A stretch of 59,290 nucleotides of DNA, from assembly GCA_012735135.1 (NCBI GenBank), contig JAAYHY010000003.1, forward strand, positions 1-59,290, written 5' to 3'. Source of the DNA: Bacillota bacterium. Its GTDB lineage: Bacteria; Bacillota; UBA4882; UBA10575. This document shows positions 1-8,518 of this stretch, piece after piece. Under the pieces are notes generated by a model, which did not search any database, was not told the origin of the DNA, and was given only the letters and a program-made list of their open reading frames with translations. The stretch's first letter is position 1. Each line of letters begins with the position of its first letter. The translations under genes were made by a program, and so were the position numbers.

Positions 1-884
1 AATTCCAGGAACCATGGTTGGACGCAAACCATACTTCTTTGGGTCTAAAACTTTATTCCAACCATACCCTTGATCTCTCCTCCAAGAATTTAAGCGGCGG
101 GGTTTTCCCCGGAAGGGAACAACCGGATAACAAGTACACCTATAACTATAATGAGAAAAGGACCGGCTTGGACTTGACGATCGGCCGTCCGATCAACCGT
201 AGTTTACGGCTGGATACCTCCTTCCAGATGGAGCGGGTCACCCTTGATCCGCAGAAATGGGTGGCCGCCACCGGAAACAAATATGCCGAGGGGGCCGATC
301 AAACCCAGGACCATCCTTCTGTTAATTTGTCCGAATTGAAAGAGGAGTATTGGGACAACAGTCTTGGTTTGGGCTTGACCTACAACCGGCTCCTTTACAC
401 CGGAGTCTATTCCACCGGTGGTTACGGCGGTTATCTAGGGCTGAACCTCCACGGAGGTATTTTTGGCGGTAAATACAATTACCAGCGGTTATACGGGGAA
501 TTCAAACAGTTTTACTCTCCCTTCGAATACACGACCCTGGGCTACCGGGTGATGGGCGGGAAGCTGCTGGGCGACATCCCCGAATCTTCCAAGTTATACC
601 TGGGTGGCGAGTTGTCGCTCCGGGGTTACGATGTCCGGCATGTGGCCGGGGAAGAACAAGCTTTGGCCAATTTTGAGCTAAGGCAGCGGATTCCGAACAT
701 GGAAAACCTGGAGCTTGTCCTCTTTTATGATGTGGGGACGGTTGATTTTGAGGAATACCACCAAAGTTATGGCATCGGTTTCCGCTATAACATTCCGGTC
801 TTAGGCCAACTCCGTTTTGATTTTGGTTGGACACCGGAAGGCGGTCCACCTAAGTTTAATTTCTTCTTCGGTGAGATGTTTTAG
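1..884 (+). CDS. bamA: BamA/Omp85 outer-membrane assembly protein, C-terminal barrel (5' truncated by window)
   Basis: This is the C-terminal barrel of the Omp85 protein that inserts beta-barrel proteins into the outer membrane. The reading frame is open to the window edge (first full codon at base 3), so the POTRA domains lie outside. Visible are an EPW motif at the start, many alternating aromatic/polar strands, a loop-6 type RGY motif (LSLRGYDV, about residue 200) and a terminal phenylalanine (FFFGEMF), the usual Bam recognition end. An OmpH/Skp chaperone gene follows after 34 bases, the same order as in proteobacteria and diderm Firmicutes. A TamA-like paralogue is possible, but the neighbours favour BamA. 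Confidence 0.88.
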   Translation, partial: FQEPWLDANHTSLGLKLYSNHTLDLSSKNLSGGVFPGREQPDNKYTYNYNEKRTGLDLTIGRPINRSLRLDTSFQMERVTLDPQKWVAATGNKYAEGADQTQDHPSVNLSELKEEYWDNSLGLGLTYNRLLYTGVYSTGGYGGYLGLNLHGGIFGGKYNYQRLYGEFKQFYSPFEYTTLGYRVMGGKLLGDIPESSKLYLGGELSLRGYDVRHVAGEEQALANFELRQRIPNMENLELVLFYDVGTVDFEEYHQSYGIGFRYNIPVLGQLRFDFGWTPEGGPPKFNFFFGEMF

Positions 885-918
885 GTTAAGAGATTAAAGT
901 AAAGGAGCGGTTTTCTCA

Positions 919-1470
919 ATGAATTTAAAGGTTGCTAAAAGACTAATTCCTTTCTTATTGGTAAGCGGATTGGCGCTGGCCATTACCGGACTGGTGACGG
1001 CACAGAGTAAATCGACGGTCGGCTATATTGATTTGCAACGGTTACAGCAGGAACTTCCGGTCTTCCAAGAGTTACAGGAGTTGTTGCAGCGAAAGAATGA
1101 GGAGTTTAATTCCTACGGAAACTACCTCCAAACCCAACAACGTAACGAATTTGCGGCGCTAGAAAAGGAGAAAGCGGCGGCGCTGAAAGGAAAATCGGAA
1201 GCGGAGCGTAAGGAGATTGAGGCGAAGTACGAGGAAAAGGCTTTGGAGATCGCCCGCAATTACCAAAGGAAATTGGAAGCGGAAAACAACCGTTTATCTG
1301 GGGAAGTGCAGGCAAAACATGATGAGATTATGGCGAAGATTGAGAAAATACTTGCGGAGATTGCCAAAAAAGATGGTTATGCCATTATTCTCGAGAAAAG
1401 CGTGGTTTATTACGGCGGTGAGGATTTGACCGAGCAAGTGATTGCGGCTTTTGCGAAGAATAATAAGTAA
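919..1470 (+). CDS. OmpH/Skp family periplasmic chaperone
   Basis: A periplasmic chaperone of the OmpH/Skp family that would hold unfolded outer-membrane proteins on their way to BamA. The 183-residue length is normal. It has an N-terminal signal peptide (hydrophobic residues 9-28, likely cut after VTA), the conserved VGYIDLQRL start of the mature protein, a long charged coiled coil (about residues 55-145), and the family C-terminal pattern (KKDGYAIILEKSVVYYGGEDLT). A ribosome binding site (AAAGGAG) precedes the ATG. It lies between bamA and lpxD, as in many diderm genomes. Confidence 0.9.
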   Translation: MNLKVAKRLIPFLLVSGLALAITGLVTAQSKSTVGYIDLQRLQQELPVFQELQELLQRKNEEFNSYGNYLQTQQRNEFAALEKEKAAALKGKSEAERKEIEAKYEEKALEIARNYQRKLEAENNRLSGEVQAKHDEIMAKIEKILAEIAKKDGYAIILEKSVVYYGGEDLTEQVIAAFAKNNK

Positions 1471-1569
1471 CTGGCGAAGGCAATCATTCCCACGGGTGAC
1501 GAGTGGTGGGGATCGAGCGACAAGGCATTTTCTCGTAGTATTATTCTAAAAAACAGCGGTGAACGGAGT

Positions 1570-2421
1570 ATGAATAAACAAAAGGCCGGCGCTCTCTGGA
1601 AAACTTTCTTTTTCAGCCTGGTTTTTCTCCTCCTTTTGGCGGGGGGAACTAAGTTTTGGCTAGCGCGAAGGGACCCCGGAGCGCCCCCGGAGGAAAGGGA
1701 GATTATTCTTTTACCGGAGTTGAAGTGGGGGAGCTATGACCGCTTCCTTGGCGAGGCACAAAAGCTATCCCGGAGATTCCAGTGGCGCGTCGAAAAACCG
1801 GGAGGGGAAAGCAGCGTTCTTTCTGATCCGGCGGAAGAGTTACCAGCCGGGGAGATGAGGGAAGCCTTACAGGTGGAATTGGCCGAGCGGCGGGCGCTCC
1901 TTACCGAGGAGCTTCAGCTTAGGCGCCGGTTGATTGCGAAGGAGATTGACAGCCGTATCCAGCAGAGGAAAAATCATGATGAGTATTTGCTTCAGCAAGC
2001 CATAGAGGAACGGCGCCGGCAACAAGCCGTGGAAATGGCTGATTTTCAAAGGGAAAAAGAGAAAGAATATGCAACCAGACTGGCTGCGTTACGTTTTAAG
2101 TTGGAAATACCGGATTTATCGGCGGCGGAAAGGTCGCGCCTGGCGGCGGAGGTTACCGCTTTGGAACAGGAACTGGCGGCGGTGATCCAGCAGAAAGTCG
2201 AGGCCCACCAGCAAGAACTGGAGCAGTTTGCCGAAGCCCGGCGGGAAGCGACTGCGGTGGAACTGGAAGCCTACCGGCGGGAGTTGGAAGCGGAAGGGAA
2301 GGAAAGGCTTGACCGGGAGGAACAAAGCTTGAAAGAGGAGTTTAACAGGTGGGTCCAGCGGAACGAGGAGGCGGTTCAGGCGCTTTTAGCAGAGACTTCA
2401 GAGGAGAAGGTTTTATTTTAA
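1570..2421 (+). CDS. membrane-anchored coiled-coil protein, function unknown
   Basis: The family is not recognised. The 283-residue protein has one N-terminal membrane segment (about residues 12-30) with a short basic N-terminus, so the rest should lie in the periplasm. Residues 85-275 are almost all charged coiled coil (Glu/Arg/Gln-rich heptads) with two breaks near Pro residues. It sits between the OmpH chaperone and lpxD, 16 bases before lpxD, so it probably belongs to the envelope operon. It could be an extended Skp-like chaperone or a periplasmic spacer between membranes; neither can be decided from sequence. The 99-base gap before it holds a motif that recurs at 13321. Confidence 0.75.
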   Translation: MNKQKAGALWKTFFFSLVFLLLLAGGTKFWLARRDPGAPPEEREIILLPELKWGSYDRFLGEAQKLSRRFQWRVEKPGGESSVLSDPAEELPAGEMREALQVELAERRALLTEELQLRRRLIAKEIDSRIQQRKNHDEYLLQQAIEERRRQQAVEMADFQREKEKEYATRLAALRFKLEIPDLSAAERSRLAAEVTALEQELAAVIQQKVEAHQQELEQFAEARREATAVELEAYRRELEAEGKERLDREEQSLKEEFNRWVQRNEEAVQALLAETSEEKVLF

Positions 2422-2436
2422 GGAGGAGATGGGCAG

Positions 2437-3465
2437 ATGGCGACTTTGGGTGAATTGGCAGCGCTGGTTAAAGGGAAGGTAGTTGGGGAAAGTAACCTGA
2501 CGATTACTGGAGTTTCCGGTTTAGATACGGCGCAAGCGGGTGAGATCTCCTTGATTGCTTCGGCGAAAGCAATTCCGCTCGCCCGCGAGAGTAAAGCTTC
2601 GGCTTTTATTTTCCCTTCGAATTTACGGGAGTTTAATTTCAAAGGAATTGAGATCGATAATCCGCGGATGGCTTTTGCCCAGATTCTTTGGTACTTCCAC
2701 CCGAAAAGGGTCTATCCGGAAGAAATTCATCCTTCGGCGGTCGTAGGCAAAGATTTTCAGCATGGCGCCGGCTGTTACGTTGGGCCCTTGGTTTCCATCG
2801 GGGACCGGGTGAAGTTAGGCGCCAAGGTTGTGCTTCACCCGGGGGTAGTGATCGAGGATGACGTAGAGATTGGCGATGAATCGGAGATCAAACCCAATGT
2901 GGTCCTTTGCGCCGGCACGAAGATTGGAAAAAGAGTGATCATCCATCCGGGCACGGTGATTGGGGGCGACGGTTTTGGCTTTGAGAAAAACAGCCAAGGC
3001 AAGCATATTAAAGTTCCGCAAGTCGGTTGTGTGGTGATCGAAGATGACGTGGAGATTGGTTCGAATGTGACCATTGACCGGGCGACGACCGGCCAGACGG
3101 TGATCGGCGCCGGCACCAAAATCGATAACTTAGTCCAGATCGGCCATAACGTCCAGGTCGGTAAGGACAATATTATGGTGGCGATGACCGGTATCGCAGG
3201 CAGCACCAAACTGGGCGACCGGGTGACCTTGGCCGGACAATCGGGGATTAACGGTCATATTACCATCGGCGATGATACCGTAGTTTTTGCGCGGGGGATG
3301 GTGATCAGCAGTTTACCCGCTAATTCGGTAGTTTCCGGCCAACCGGCGCGTCCCCACGGTGAAGATATGCGCATCCAAGCCGCGACCGGTAAATTACCGG
3401 AACTGCTTAAAACCATCCGGCAACTGGAAAAACGGGTGGCCGAATTGGAAGGTAAACTGCATTGA
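2437..3465 (+). CDS. lpxD: UDP-3-O-acylglucosamine N-acyltransferase LpxD
   Basis: LpxD adds the second acyl chain in lipid A synthesis (UDP-3-O-acyl-glucosamine plus acyl-ACP), in the cytoplasm. The 342-residue length is typical. Residues 1-100 match the N-terminal uridine-binding domain ([21 protein letters not shown]). From residue 100 there is a left-handed beta-helix of hexapeptide repeats (IGDxVxLG type), the VIGGDGFGF motif at 175-182, and the catalytic histidine in QIGHNVQVG (His237). The C-terminal helix ([15 protein letters not shown]) trimerises. A strong AGGAGG site precedes the ATG. No other lipid A gene (lpxC, fabZ, lpxA, lpxB) is in the window. Confidence 0.95.
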   Translation: MATLGELAALVKGKVVGESNLTITGVSGLDTAQAGEISLIASAKAIPLARESKASAFIFPSNLREFNFKGIEIDNPRMAFAQILWYFHPKRVYPEEIHPSAVVGKDFQHGAGCYVGPLVSIGDRVKLGAKVVLHPGVVIEDDVEIGDESEIKPNVVLCAGTKIGKRVIIHPGTVIGGDGFGFEKNSQGKHIKVPQVGCVVIEDDVEIGSNVTIDRATTGQTVIGAGTKIDNLVQIGHNVQVGKDNIMVAMTGIAGSTKLGDRVTLAGQSGINGHITIGDDTVVFARGMVISSLPANSVVSGQPARPHGEDMRIQAATGKLPELLKTIRQLEKRVAELEGKLH

Positions 3466-3623
3466 ACAAGCGAAAACAGGCTTTTTTAGAACCCGCGAAG
3501 TTTGATACGTGTTTACGTGGAAAACTAAACGGGTTTTCTGCACATTTGCTCAATGACCGCCGCGAAGACAGCTTAACCGGAGAGCGGGCAAGCTTTTCCC
3601 GGAACGGAGGGAGTTATCGGTAA
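3462..3623 (+). CDS. possible small ORF (53 codons) overlapping the lpxD stop
   Basis: A TTG codon overlaps the lpxD TGA (TTGA) and opens a 53-residue frame that fills most of the gap before the LptF/G gene. A GGAAGG sequence lies about 8 bases upstream of the TTG. The product (starting [11 protein letters not shown]) is basic and hydrophilic with no recognised domain. A gap this size can be open by chance, and a 6-bp inverted repeat (AACCCG/CGGGTT, 3490-3535) lies inside it, so this may be a spacer rather than a gene. Confidence 0.25.
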   Translation: MNKRKQAFLEPAKFDTCLRGKLNGFSAHLLNDRREDSLTGERASFSRNGGSYR

Positions 3624-3639
3624 AAGGGGTTAAACGGGT

Positions 3640-4713
3640 ATGAGGATTATCCACCGTTATTTGCTACGGGAATATCTAACCCAGTATCTTTTTTGTACAG
3701 CCGGATTTTTGGTCTTGTTGGTTGGGAACTTTTTATTTGAGATCTCCGACTTTTTGGTGGATAAACGGGCTTCCTTCGCTCTGATCTGCCTACTGGTTTA
3801 TTACCAAATTCCCTACTTGCTGATGGATGTTTTTCCGGCGGCGGTCCTCTTTGGTGTCTTTTTAAGTCTGGGGCGGTTGGCTCAGGACCGGGAGATGGAT
3901 GCGTTGCGGACTTCCGGCTGGAGTTTTCCCGCCCTAACCGCTCCTCTGCTCTGCGCCACTTTTGTCCTTTGTGTCGGAGCGTTTTATTTTAACGACCGGG
4001 TGGTGCCGGCGGCCAATTTCCGGTATGAACAGGAAATCAGAAAAATTGTTTATAAAGACTTTATCCCCTTTATCCAGGAGAACGTGGTCTTTAAAGGGCC
4101 CGACGGTCGCTTTTTTTATTTACGCCGCGTTAATGAACGGGACCGAACCGTGGAGGGAGTGCTGATCTACCAAAATCAGGATGAGGCTTTCCCCCGCCTG
4201 ATCACCGCGGCTGAAGGCCGGATTCAAGAGCAGTCTTGGTTCCTGAAGGCGGGAGCTTATTATGAATTGGCTGATGACGGGACGATTACAACGGTAGCCA
4301 CCTTTCAGGAATTGGTCGAGGATGTGGGTGAAGACCTCAGTCTTTTCCTGGGGCAGAGCAAAGGTGTGGACGAGATGAGCCGGGCGGAATTAAAAGCGAA
4401 CATGGAGCTCTTTGCCAAAAGCGGCCTTAGTATCGCCTCCTTTGCCGTGAATTACCATCTTAAAGTGGCGCTACCTTTTGCCGGACTGATCCTGGCGTTT
4501 TTGGGCTTACCCTTTGCCACTTTGGTGCCGAAAAGCGGACGGGCGATCGGATTGGCCATTAGTCTCCTCCTTATTATGGTCTATTTTTTCACGACCGTTC
4601 TTTTCCGGGAGTTGGGCGTATCCGGGCTGGTCGCCCCCTTCTGGGCCGCTTGGCTGCCGAATGTTTTCTTTCTTGGACTTGGCCTTGTTTTGTTGTTTCA
4701 GGTGATCAAATGA
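3640..4713 (+). CDS. LptF/LptG family LPS export permease
   Basis: Inner-membrane permease of the YjgP/YjgQ family, part of the LptB2FG transporter that extracts LPS and feeds the Lpt bridge. The 357 residues show the family plan: N-terminal amphipathic helix (MRIIHRYLLREYL), three membrane segments to about residue 120 with the family motif RLAQDREMDALRTSG, a periplasmic beta-jellyroll domain (about 130-270), and three C-terminal segments (ALPFAGLILAFLGLPFA onward). Only one LptF/G-type gene is present here, whereas the characterised complex uses two. The partner may be elsewhere, or this protein may pair with itself. lptD follows after 80 bases. Confidence 0.9.
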   Translation: MRIIHRYLLREYLTQYLFCTAGFLVLLVGNFLFEISDFLVDKRASFALICLLVYYQIPYLLMDVFPAAVLFGVFLSLGRLAQDREMDALRTSGWSFPALTAPLLCATFVLCVGAFYFNDRVVPAANFRYEQEIRKIVYKDFIPFIQENVVFKGPDGRFFYLRRVNERDRTVEGVLIYQNQDEAFPRLITAAEGRIQEQSWFLKAGAYYELADDGTITTVATFQELVEDVGEDLSLFLGQSKGVDEMSRAELKANMELFAKSGLSIASFAVNYHLKVALPFAGLILAFLGLPFATLVPKSGRAIGLAISLLLIMVYFFTTVLFRELGVSGLVAPFWAAWLPNVFFLGLGLVLLFQVIK

Positions 4714-4793
4714 TGCTTTCAATCTCCGCTTCGTTAAGGATAGTTGCGAAGGAATTCGATTAATCACAGATGAAGGGATGGTAAGGTGGAGTT

Positions 4794-6995
4794 TTGCAAC
4801 GCACAGTCTGCAGCCTGCTGCTGCTTATCCTTGGGGTGTTCTTATCCGCTCCCGCCGTCCGGGCCGAACAAGGCATTTTAATCGCCGATGAGGTCTTTGC
4901 CGACTATGAAAACGAACGGTTGGTGGCGAGGGGAGATGTGGTTTTTACCTATCAGGATTATGAAGTACGCGGCGACGAATTCTACCTGGATTTAGAGGAA
5001 GATCGTCTATCCGTTCCCGGCCGGGTTTTGATTAAGCGGGAGGATGAAACGGTTGAAGGGGAAAACCTGGTTTTTTACTTTGTGGACGAAGAAGGGAGTA
5101 TGGACCGGTTTGTCTTTCTGGCTGAAGCCGAGACCGGCGAGCCGATCATCATTAAAGCCCGGCAAGGAGAGGTACACGGGGAAAAAGTGGTGGGCGCCGG
5201 TTCGGTTTTTACCGGTTGCAACCAAGACCAGCCCCACTACCACCTGACGGCGGAAAAAACGGTCTATTACCCGGAGGACCGGATAGAATTGTACCATGCG
5301 GCCTACTGGGAAGGAAAGATTAAATTCCCCGCCATCCCCAAACTGGTCATCTCCCTCCAGGAGCAGGAGAATGATTTTGACGAGTCCACTTTTGGCTATA
5401 ACGCTCAGGACGGGTTTTTCCTGAAGATGGTGTACCGCTACGTTCTCCGGGGCGAGCAGCAAGGGAAGATTCTGGTCGACTTAATTCAGGGCAAAGGGGT
5501 CGGGGAAGGAATTAAGCATCAGTTTCCCGTTGGGGAGGGGCAAGAACTCTCCGTCAGCCTTTATCATTTGGATAACTTCTATGAAAAGCGCCATGATTAT
5601 CAGGTCCAAACCTCCTGGCAACAGACGAAGGGGAATCTCCGTTACCAACTGCAGGGGAAATACAATGTTCTAGGTTACTCCGAGTATGGACTGAGCGGAA
5701 ACATAAATTACCAGGCGCCAAAATGGCCGAGCAGTTTTGTGTTTGAAACCGGTCAGACCGGGGCCTCTCCCGAGTTTTACCTTTACCCCTGCCGTCTCAA
5801 TATCACTTGGCAATTGGGTCCGCGGAGCCGGCTGACTTACCGCAACAACCTTTATTACCGGGAAAAGATCGCCACTAAAGAGATTGTTACGAAAAAATAC
5901 CAAAACAACTTCGAATTTGAGCAGGGGTGGGATTTTCTCTCGTGGCAAAACTTTGCCTTGGCGGTCCGGGTGAAACAGGACTATAACTACAGCGAGCGTT
6001 ACCAGATCCCCTATTACCACGAATTACCGTCGATCTCCTTCCGCACACCCCCAATCAACCTGGGCTTTCCTGGCTACTACCAAGGAAGTGTGGATTATCT
6101 CCGCTTGGTTGAGATCCGGGGAGAAGCTGAAAAAGAGGGGATTCGAACCCAATACTTACTGGAACGGCGTCCGTTGGGGCCGAAACTCTGGACGCACGGG
6201 GGCTTCTCCCTTGATCTGGCCAACAGCAACCGCTATCAAGTTTATCGGGTGGCCGGGACTGAATTCCGGCGTTACGCGGTCTCCATTGGCTTGACCGGTA
6301 CAGAGCGGTTTACCCCCAATCTAACTTGGACGAATACCGTAAGCTGGGTGGAAGCCCAAGGCGATGCGCCGGTTGAACAGTATCCCCGTTTGGTCACCGG
6401 CTCCCATCTGTTTAGCACCGGGGGTCACTTAACCAGTAACTTGCGGTATAATACGGGGCTGTTCAGCGCAACGCTGGAGGGAGGTTACAATTTCAGCCAT
6501 CTGAATAATCCTTGGTATCCGTTGGAAGGTACTTTTGTTTTTACTCCCTTTACCAACAACAGCCTTCGTTTACAGGCCACATATAACCTGAATACCAAAG
6601 AGTATACCAATCTGTATCTTACAATCAGAGGGAGCTATAATACGGAAAAAGGCAATCGCTATCTTTTGGAAGCCGACTATGACTTTTTGGATCGCCGGTG
6701 GGAAACCCTGGAGTTGGCTGCCAACTTGCAATTTGCTTTGACGACCAAGCTCCGGACCGACGTTAATCTCCGCTATAGCCTGTTCGGTGACGGGCTGGAG
6801 CAAGCCCGGTTGGGTCTGAATTATGACTGGCATTGCCGGGAGTTGTTTTTCGGGTATGATTGTATCCGCCGGGAGTATCTGGTCCAATGTCAATACAAGA
6901 TCTTCAAGGAAGCCGGTTTTGGCTATGGTTCGGGGGAACAAGGCTTTATATGGACCGGGGCTGACCAATGGGGAGCGAAAAATGGGAATTGGTAA
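4794..6995 (+). CDS. lptD: LptD outer-membrane LPS assembly protein
   Basis: Outer-membrane translocon that receives LPS from LptA and places it in the outer leaflet. The 733 residues include a signal peptide (cut after AVRA, residue 24), an OstA/LptA-like periplasmic beta-jellyroll domain (about 25-190, with VARGDVVFTYQDYEVRGDE), and a long barrel-like region of alternating aromatic/polar strands to the C-terminus. The start is a TTG with AAGGTGGA 4-11 bases upstream; the only nearby ATG (4770) meets a stop at once. The stop region overlaps the lptC start, which suggests coupled translation. Confidence 0.9.
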   Translation: MQRTVCSLLLLILGVFLSAPAVRAEQGILIADEVFADYENERLVARGDVVFTYQDYEVRGDEFYLDLEEDRLSVPGRVLIKREDETVEGENLVFYFVDEEGSMDRFVFLAEAETGEPIIIKARQGEVHGEKVVGAGSVFTGCNQDQPHYHLTAEKTVYYPEDRIELYHAAYWEGKIKFPAIPKLVISLQEQENDFDESTFGYNAQDGFFLKMVYRYVLRGEQQGKILVDLIQGKGVGEGIKHQFPVGEGQELSVSLYHLDNFYEKRHDYQVQTSWQQTKGNLRYQLQGKYNVLGYSEYGLSGNINYQAPKWPSSFVFETGQTGASPEFYLYPCRLNITWQLGPRSRLTYRNNLYYREKIATKEIVTKKYQNNFEFEQGWDFLSWQNFALAVRVKQDYNYSERYQIPYYHELPSISFRTPPINLGFPGYYQGSVDYLRLVEIRGEAEKEGIRTQYLLERRPLGPKLWTHGGFSLDLANSNRYQVYRVAGTEFRRYAVSIGLTGTERFTPNLTWTNTVSWVEAQGDAPVEQYPRLVTGSHLFSTGGHLTSNLRYNTGLFSATLEGGYNFSHLNNPWYPLEGTFVFTPFTNNSLRLQATYNLNTKEYTNLYLTIRGSYNTEKGNRYLLEADYDFLDRRWETLELAANLQFALTTKLRTDVNLRYSLFGDGLEQARLGLNYDWHCRELFFGYDCIRREYLVQCQYKIFKEAGFGYGSGEQGFIWTGADQWGAKNGNW

Positions 6996-7614
6996 GGGCC
7001 GAACCGGGACCTGTTTGGCTATTCTATGCGGCCTGGCGGGTCTAATCTTGTTTTATTTTAGTCTGCGTCCCCTCCTCACTCCTGCCACGGAAGAACATCG
7101 GGAGGAGCAAGGCGCGACTTTTTTAGGGGGACGCTATGAGGGATGGGAAGGAACCAAACAAAGCTGGTGCTTGGAAGCGGCGGAAATCTTCCGCCCCGCC
7201 GACGGGCGGAAAATTATTTTCCGGGGGATCGACCAGATCTGTTTTTTCCAGGAGGACGGTAATAACCTTGTTTTAAAGGCTGCCGCTGCGACGCTCGATT
7301 TAAAACGGAACAGTTTAACCCTGGATAAAGTTAGGGGAGAAGTGGGCGGTGGCCGGCTAGAGGCTGACAAGATGGAGCTGGATTTAGATAAGAAACTGGT
7401 CAGGTGTGATCCTCCGCTCTCCTTTACCAAAGAACGTTTAAAAGTACAAGCCCAGCGGATGGAGGGAAATTATCAAACAGGCGAGTATTGCTTCTCCGGA
7501 GACCTGGAAGTGGTGCAGAAGGATCACCGGATCCGGGGCCATTCCTTTGTTTATCAGGCGAACGCGGACCGGTTTGAAATCCGGGGCGGGGTGGAGGTTG
7601 AATTGACGTTATGA
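6982..7614 (+). CDS. lptC: LptC-like LPS export bridge protein
   Basis: Bitopic inner-membrane protein that passes LPS from LptB2FG to LptA. The start was chosen at the ATG at 6982 (site GGGAGCG upstream) because it puts the single membrane segment (residues 9-27, TCLAILCGLAGLILFYF) at the N-terminus; the frame stays open upstream but only inside lptD. The 210-residue product has the LptC-type periplasmic beta-jellyroll (WCLEAAEIFRPADGRK, LDKVRGEVGGGRLEADKMEL). It overlaps lptD by 14 bases and lptA by 4 (ATGA), so all three should be translated together. Confidence 0.85.
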   Translation: MGIGKGRTGTCLAILCGLAGLILFYFSLRPLLTPATEEHREEQGATFLGGRYEGWEGTKQSWCLEAAEIFRPADGRKIIFRGIDQICFFQEDGNNLVLKAAAATLDLKRNSLTLDKVRGEVGGGRLEADKMELDLDKKLVRCDPPLSFTKERLKVQAQRMEGNYQTGEYCFSGDLEVVQKDHRIRGHSFVYQANADRFEIRGGVEVELTL

Positions 7615-8498
7615 GAAGCCGGAAGTTACTTTTGAAGATTGGCTTGGTAGTGGCGATGGTGGTCTTGGCCAATCACGGACGGTTGGGGGCGGCCGAGAAG
7701 GGATACTTTAAAGGGGTTGACTTATTCTATGGTGATACCGACGGAAAGAACCTGTATATGGAAGGAACCGCTTTAGAGTATTATCAAGGAGAAACGCACT
7801 TACGGTTTGGCAAGGCGGCCATCCGGGAGCGGGAGGACGGTTCCCGGGAGATTATCTTTGAGGGAGAAGTCCTTTTAACCCAGGAAGATTTTAAAGTAAC
7901 CGGGGACCGGTTCCATTACAATACGGGGACGGAAGACGGGATCTTTACCGGAAAGGTTGTTCTGGAACGGGCTGAAACCCGGGACGAAGCGGGACAGGTG
8001 GTGAAGGAAGGACTTACTTTAGTTTGCGGCCGCTTATACCTGCAAACGGCGGAAAAGGCTTTTACCGCCTCGGAACAGCCCACCATTGAACACCGGGATT
8101 TTCGGGGCAGCGGGCAGACCATCAGTTACCGGGATGCGGAAGAAAAGCTGACGATCAGCGGCGGCTTTCACCTCTGGTCGAAAGAAGACGAGTTCATCGG
8201 GGAAGAGATCTGTTTTGATCTCCGGCAAAAAACTTTTGAAGCCCGCCGGGGGGCGGCCCCCCTTGAGCTTCGTTTGAAGATTGATGAAAAAGAGCAGAAG
8301 GGTGAAGAGCAGGCTAAGGAAGAACAGGTCGGAGAAGAACAACCGGAGGAAGGACAGACCGGAGTAAAACAGCCCGGAGAAGAGCATCCGGAGGAAGAAC
8401 AGCTGAGGAAAGAGCAGACAGGAGAAGAGCAGCCGGCTGAAGAGGAGCCGGGGGAAGCGCCGGCTGCGGAAGAGCAACCAGCGGGAAGATTAGGTTGA
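7611..8498 (+). CDS. lptA: LptA/OstA family periplasmic LPS bridge protein with acidic repeat tail
   Basis: Periplasmic protein whose jellyroll units would form the bridge carrying LPS across the periplasm. It has a signal peptide (residues 1-28, cut near GAA) and an OstA domain of paired strands (about 35-225; EVLLTQEDFKVTGDRFHY, NTGTEDGIFTGKVVL). From about residue 225 to the end (295) it carries a low-complexity tail of Glu-Gln-Pro repeats (GEEQ/PEEEQ type), which the family normally lacks. It starts by ATGA overlap with lptC and ends the envelope block. The tail was probably built by local duplication of short Glu/Gln codon blocks. Confidence 0.87.
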   Translation: MRSRKLLLKIGLVVAMVVLANHGRLGAAEKGYFKGVDLFYGDTDGKNLYMEGTALEYYQGETHLRFGKAAIREREDGSREIIFEGEVLLTQEDFKVTGDRFHYNTGTEDGIFTGKVVLERAETRDEAGQVVKEGLTLVCGRLYLQTAEKAFTASEQPTIEHRDFRGSGQTISYRDAEEKLTISGGFHLWSKEDEFIGEEICFDLRQKTFEARRGAAPLELRLKIDEKEQKGEEQAKEEQVGEEQPEEGQTGVKQPGEEHPEEEQLRKEQTGEEQPAEEEPGEAPAAEEQPAGRLG

Positions 8499-8518
8499 GC
8501 AGGGGGAAAGGGGGGTAA

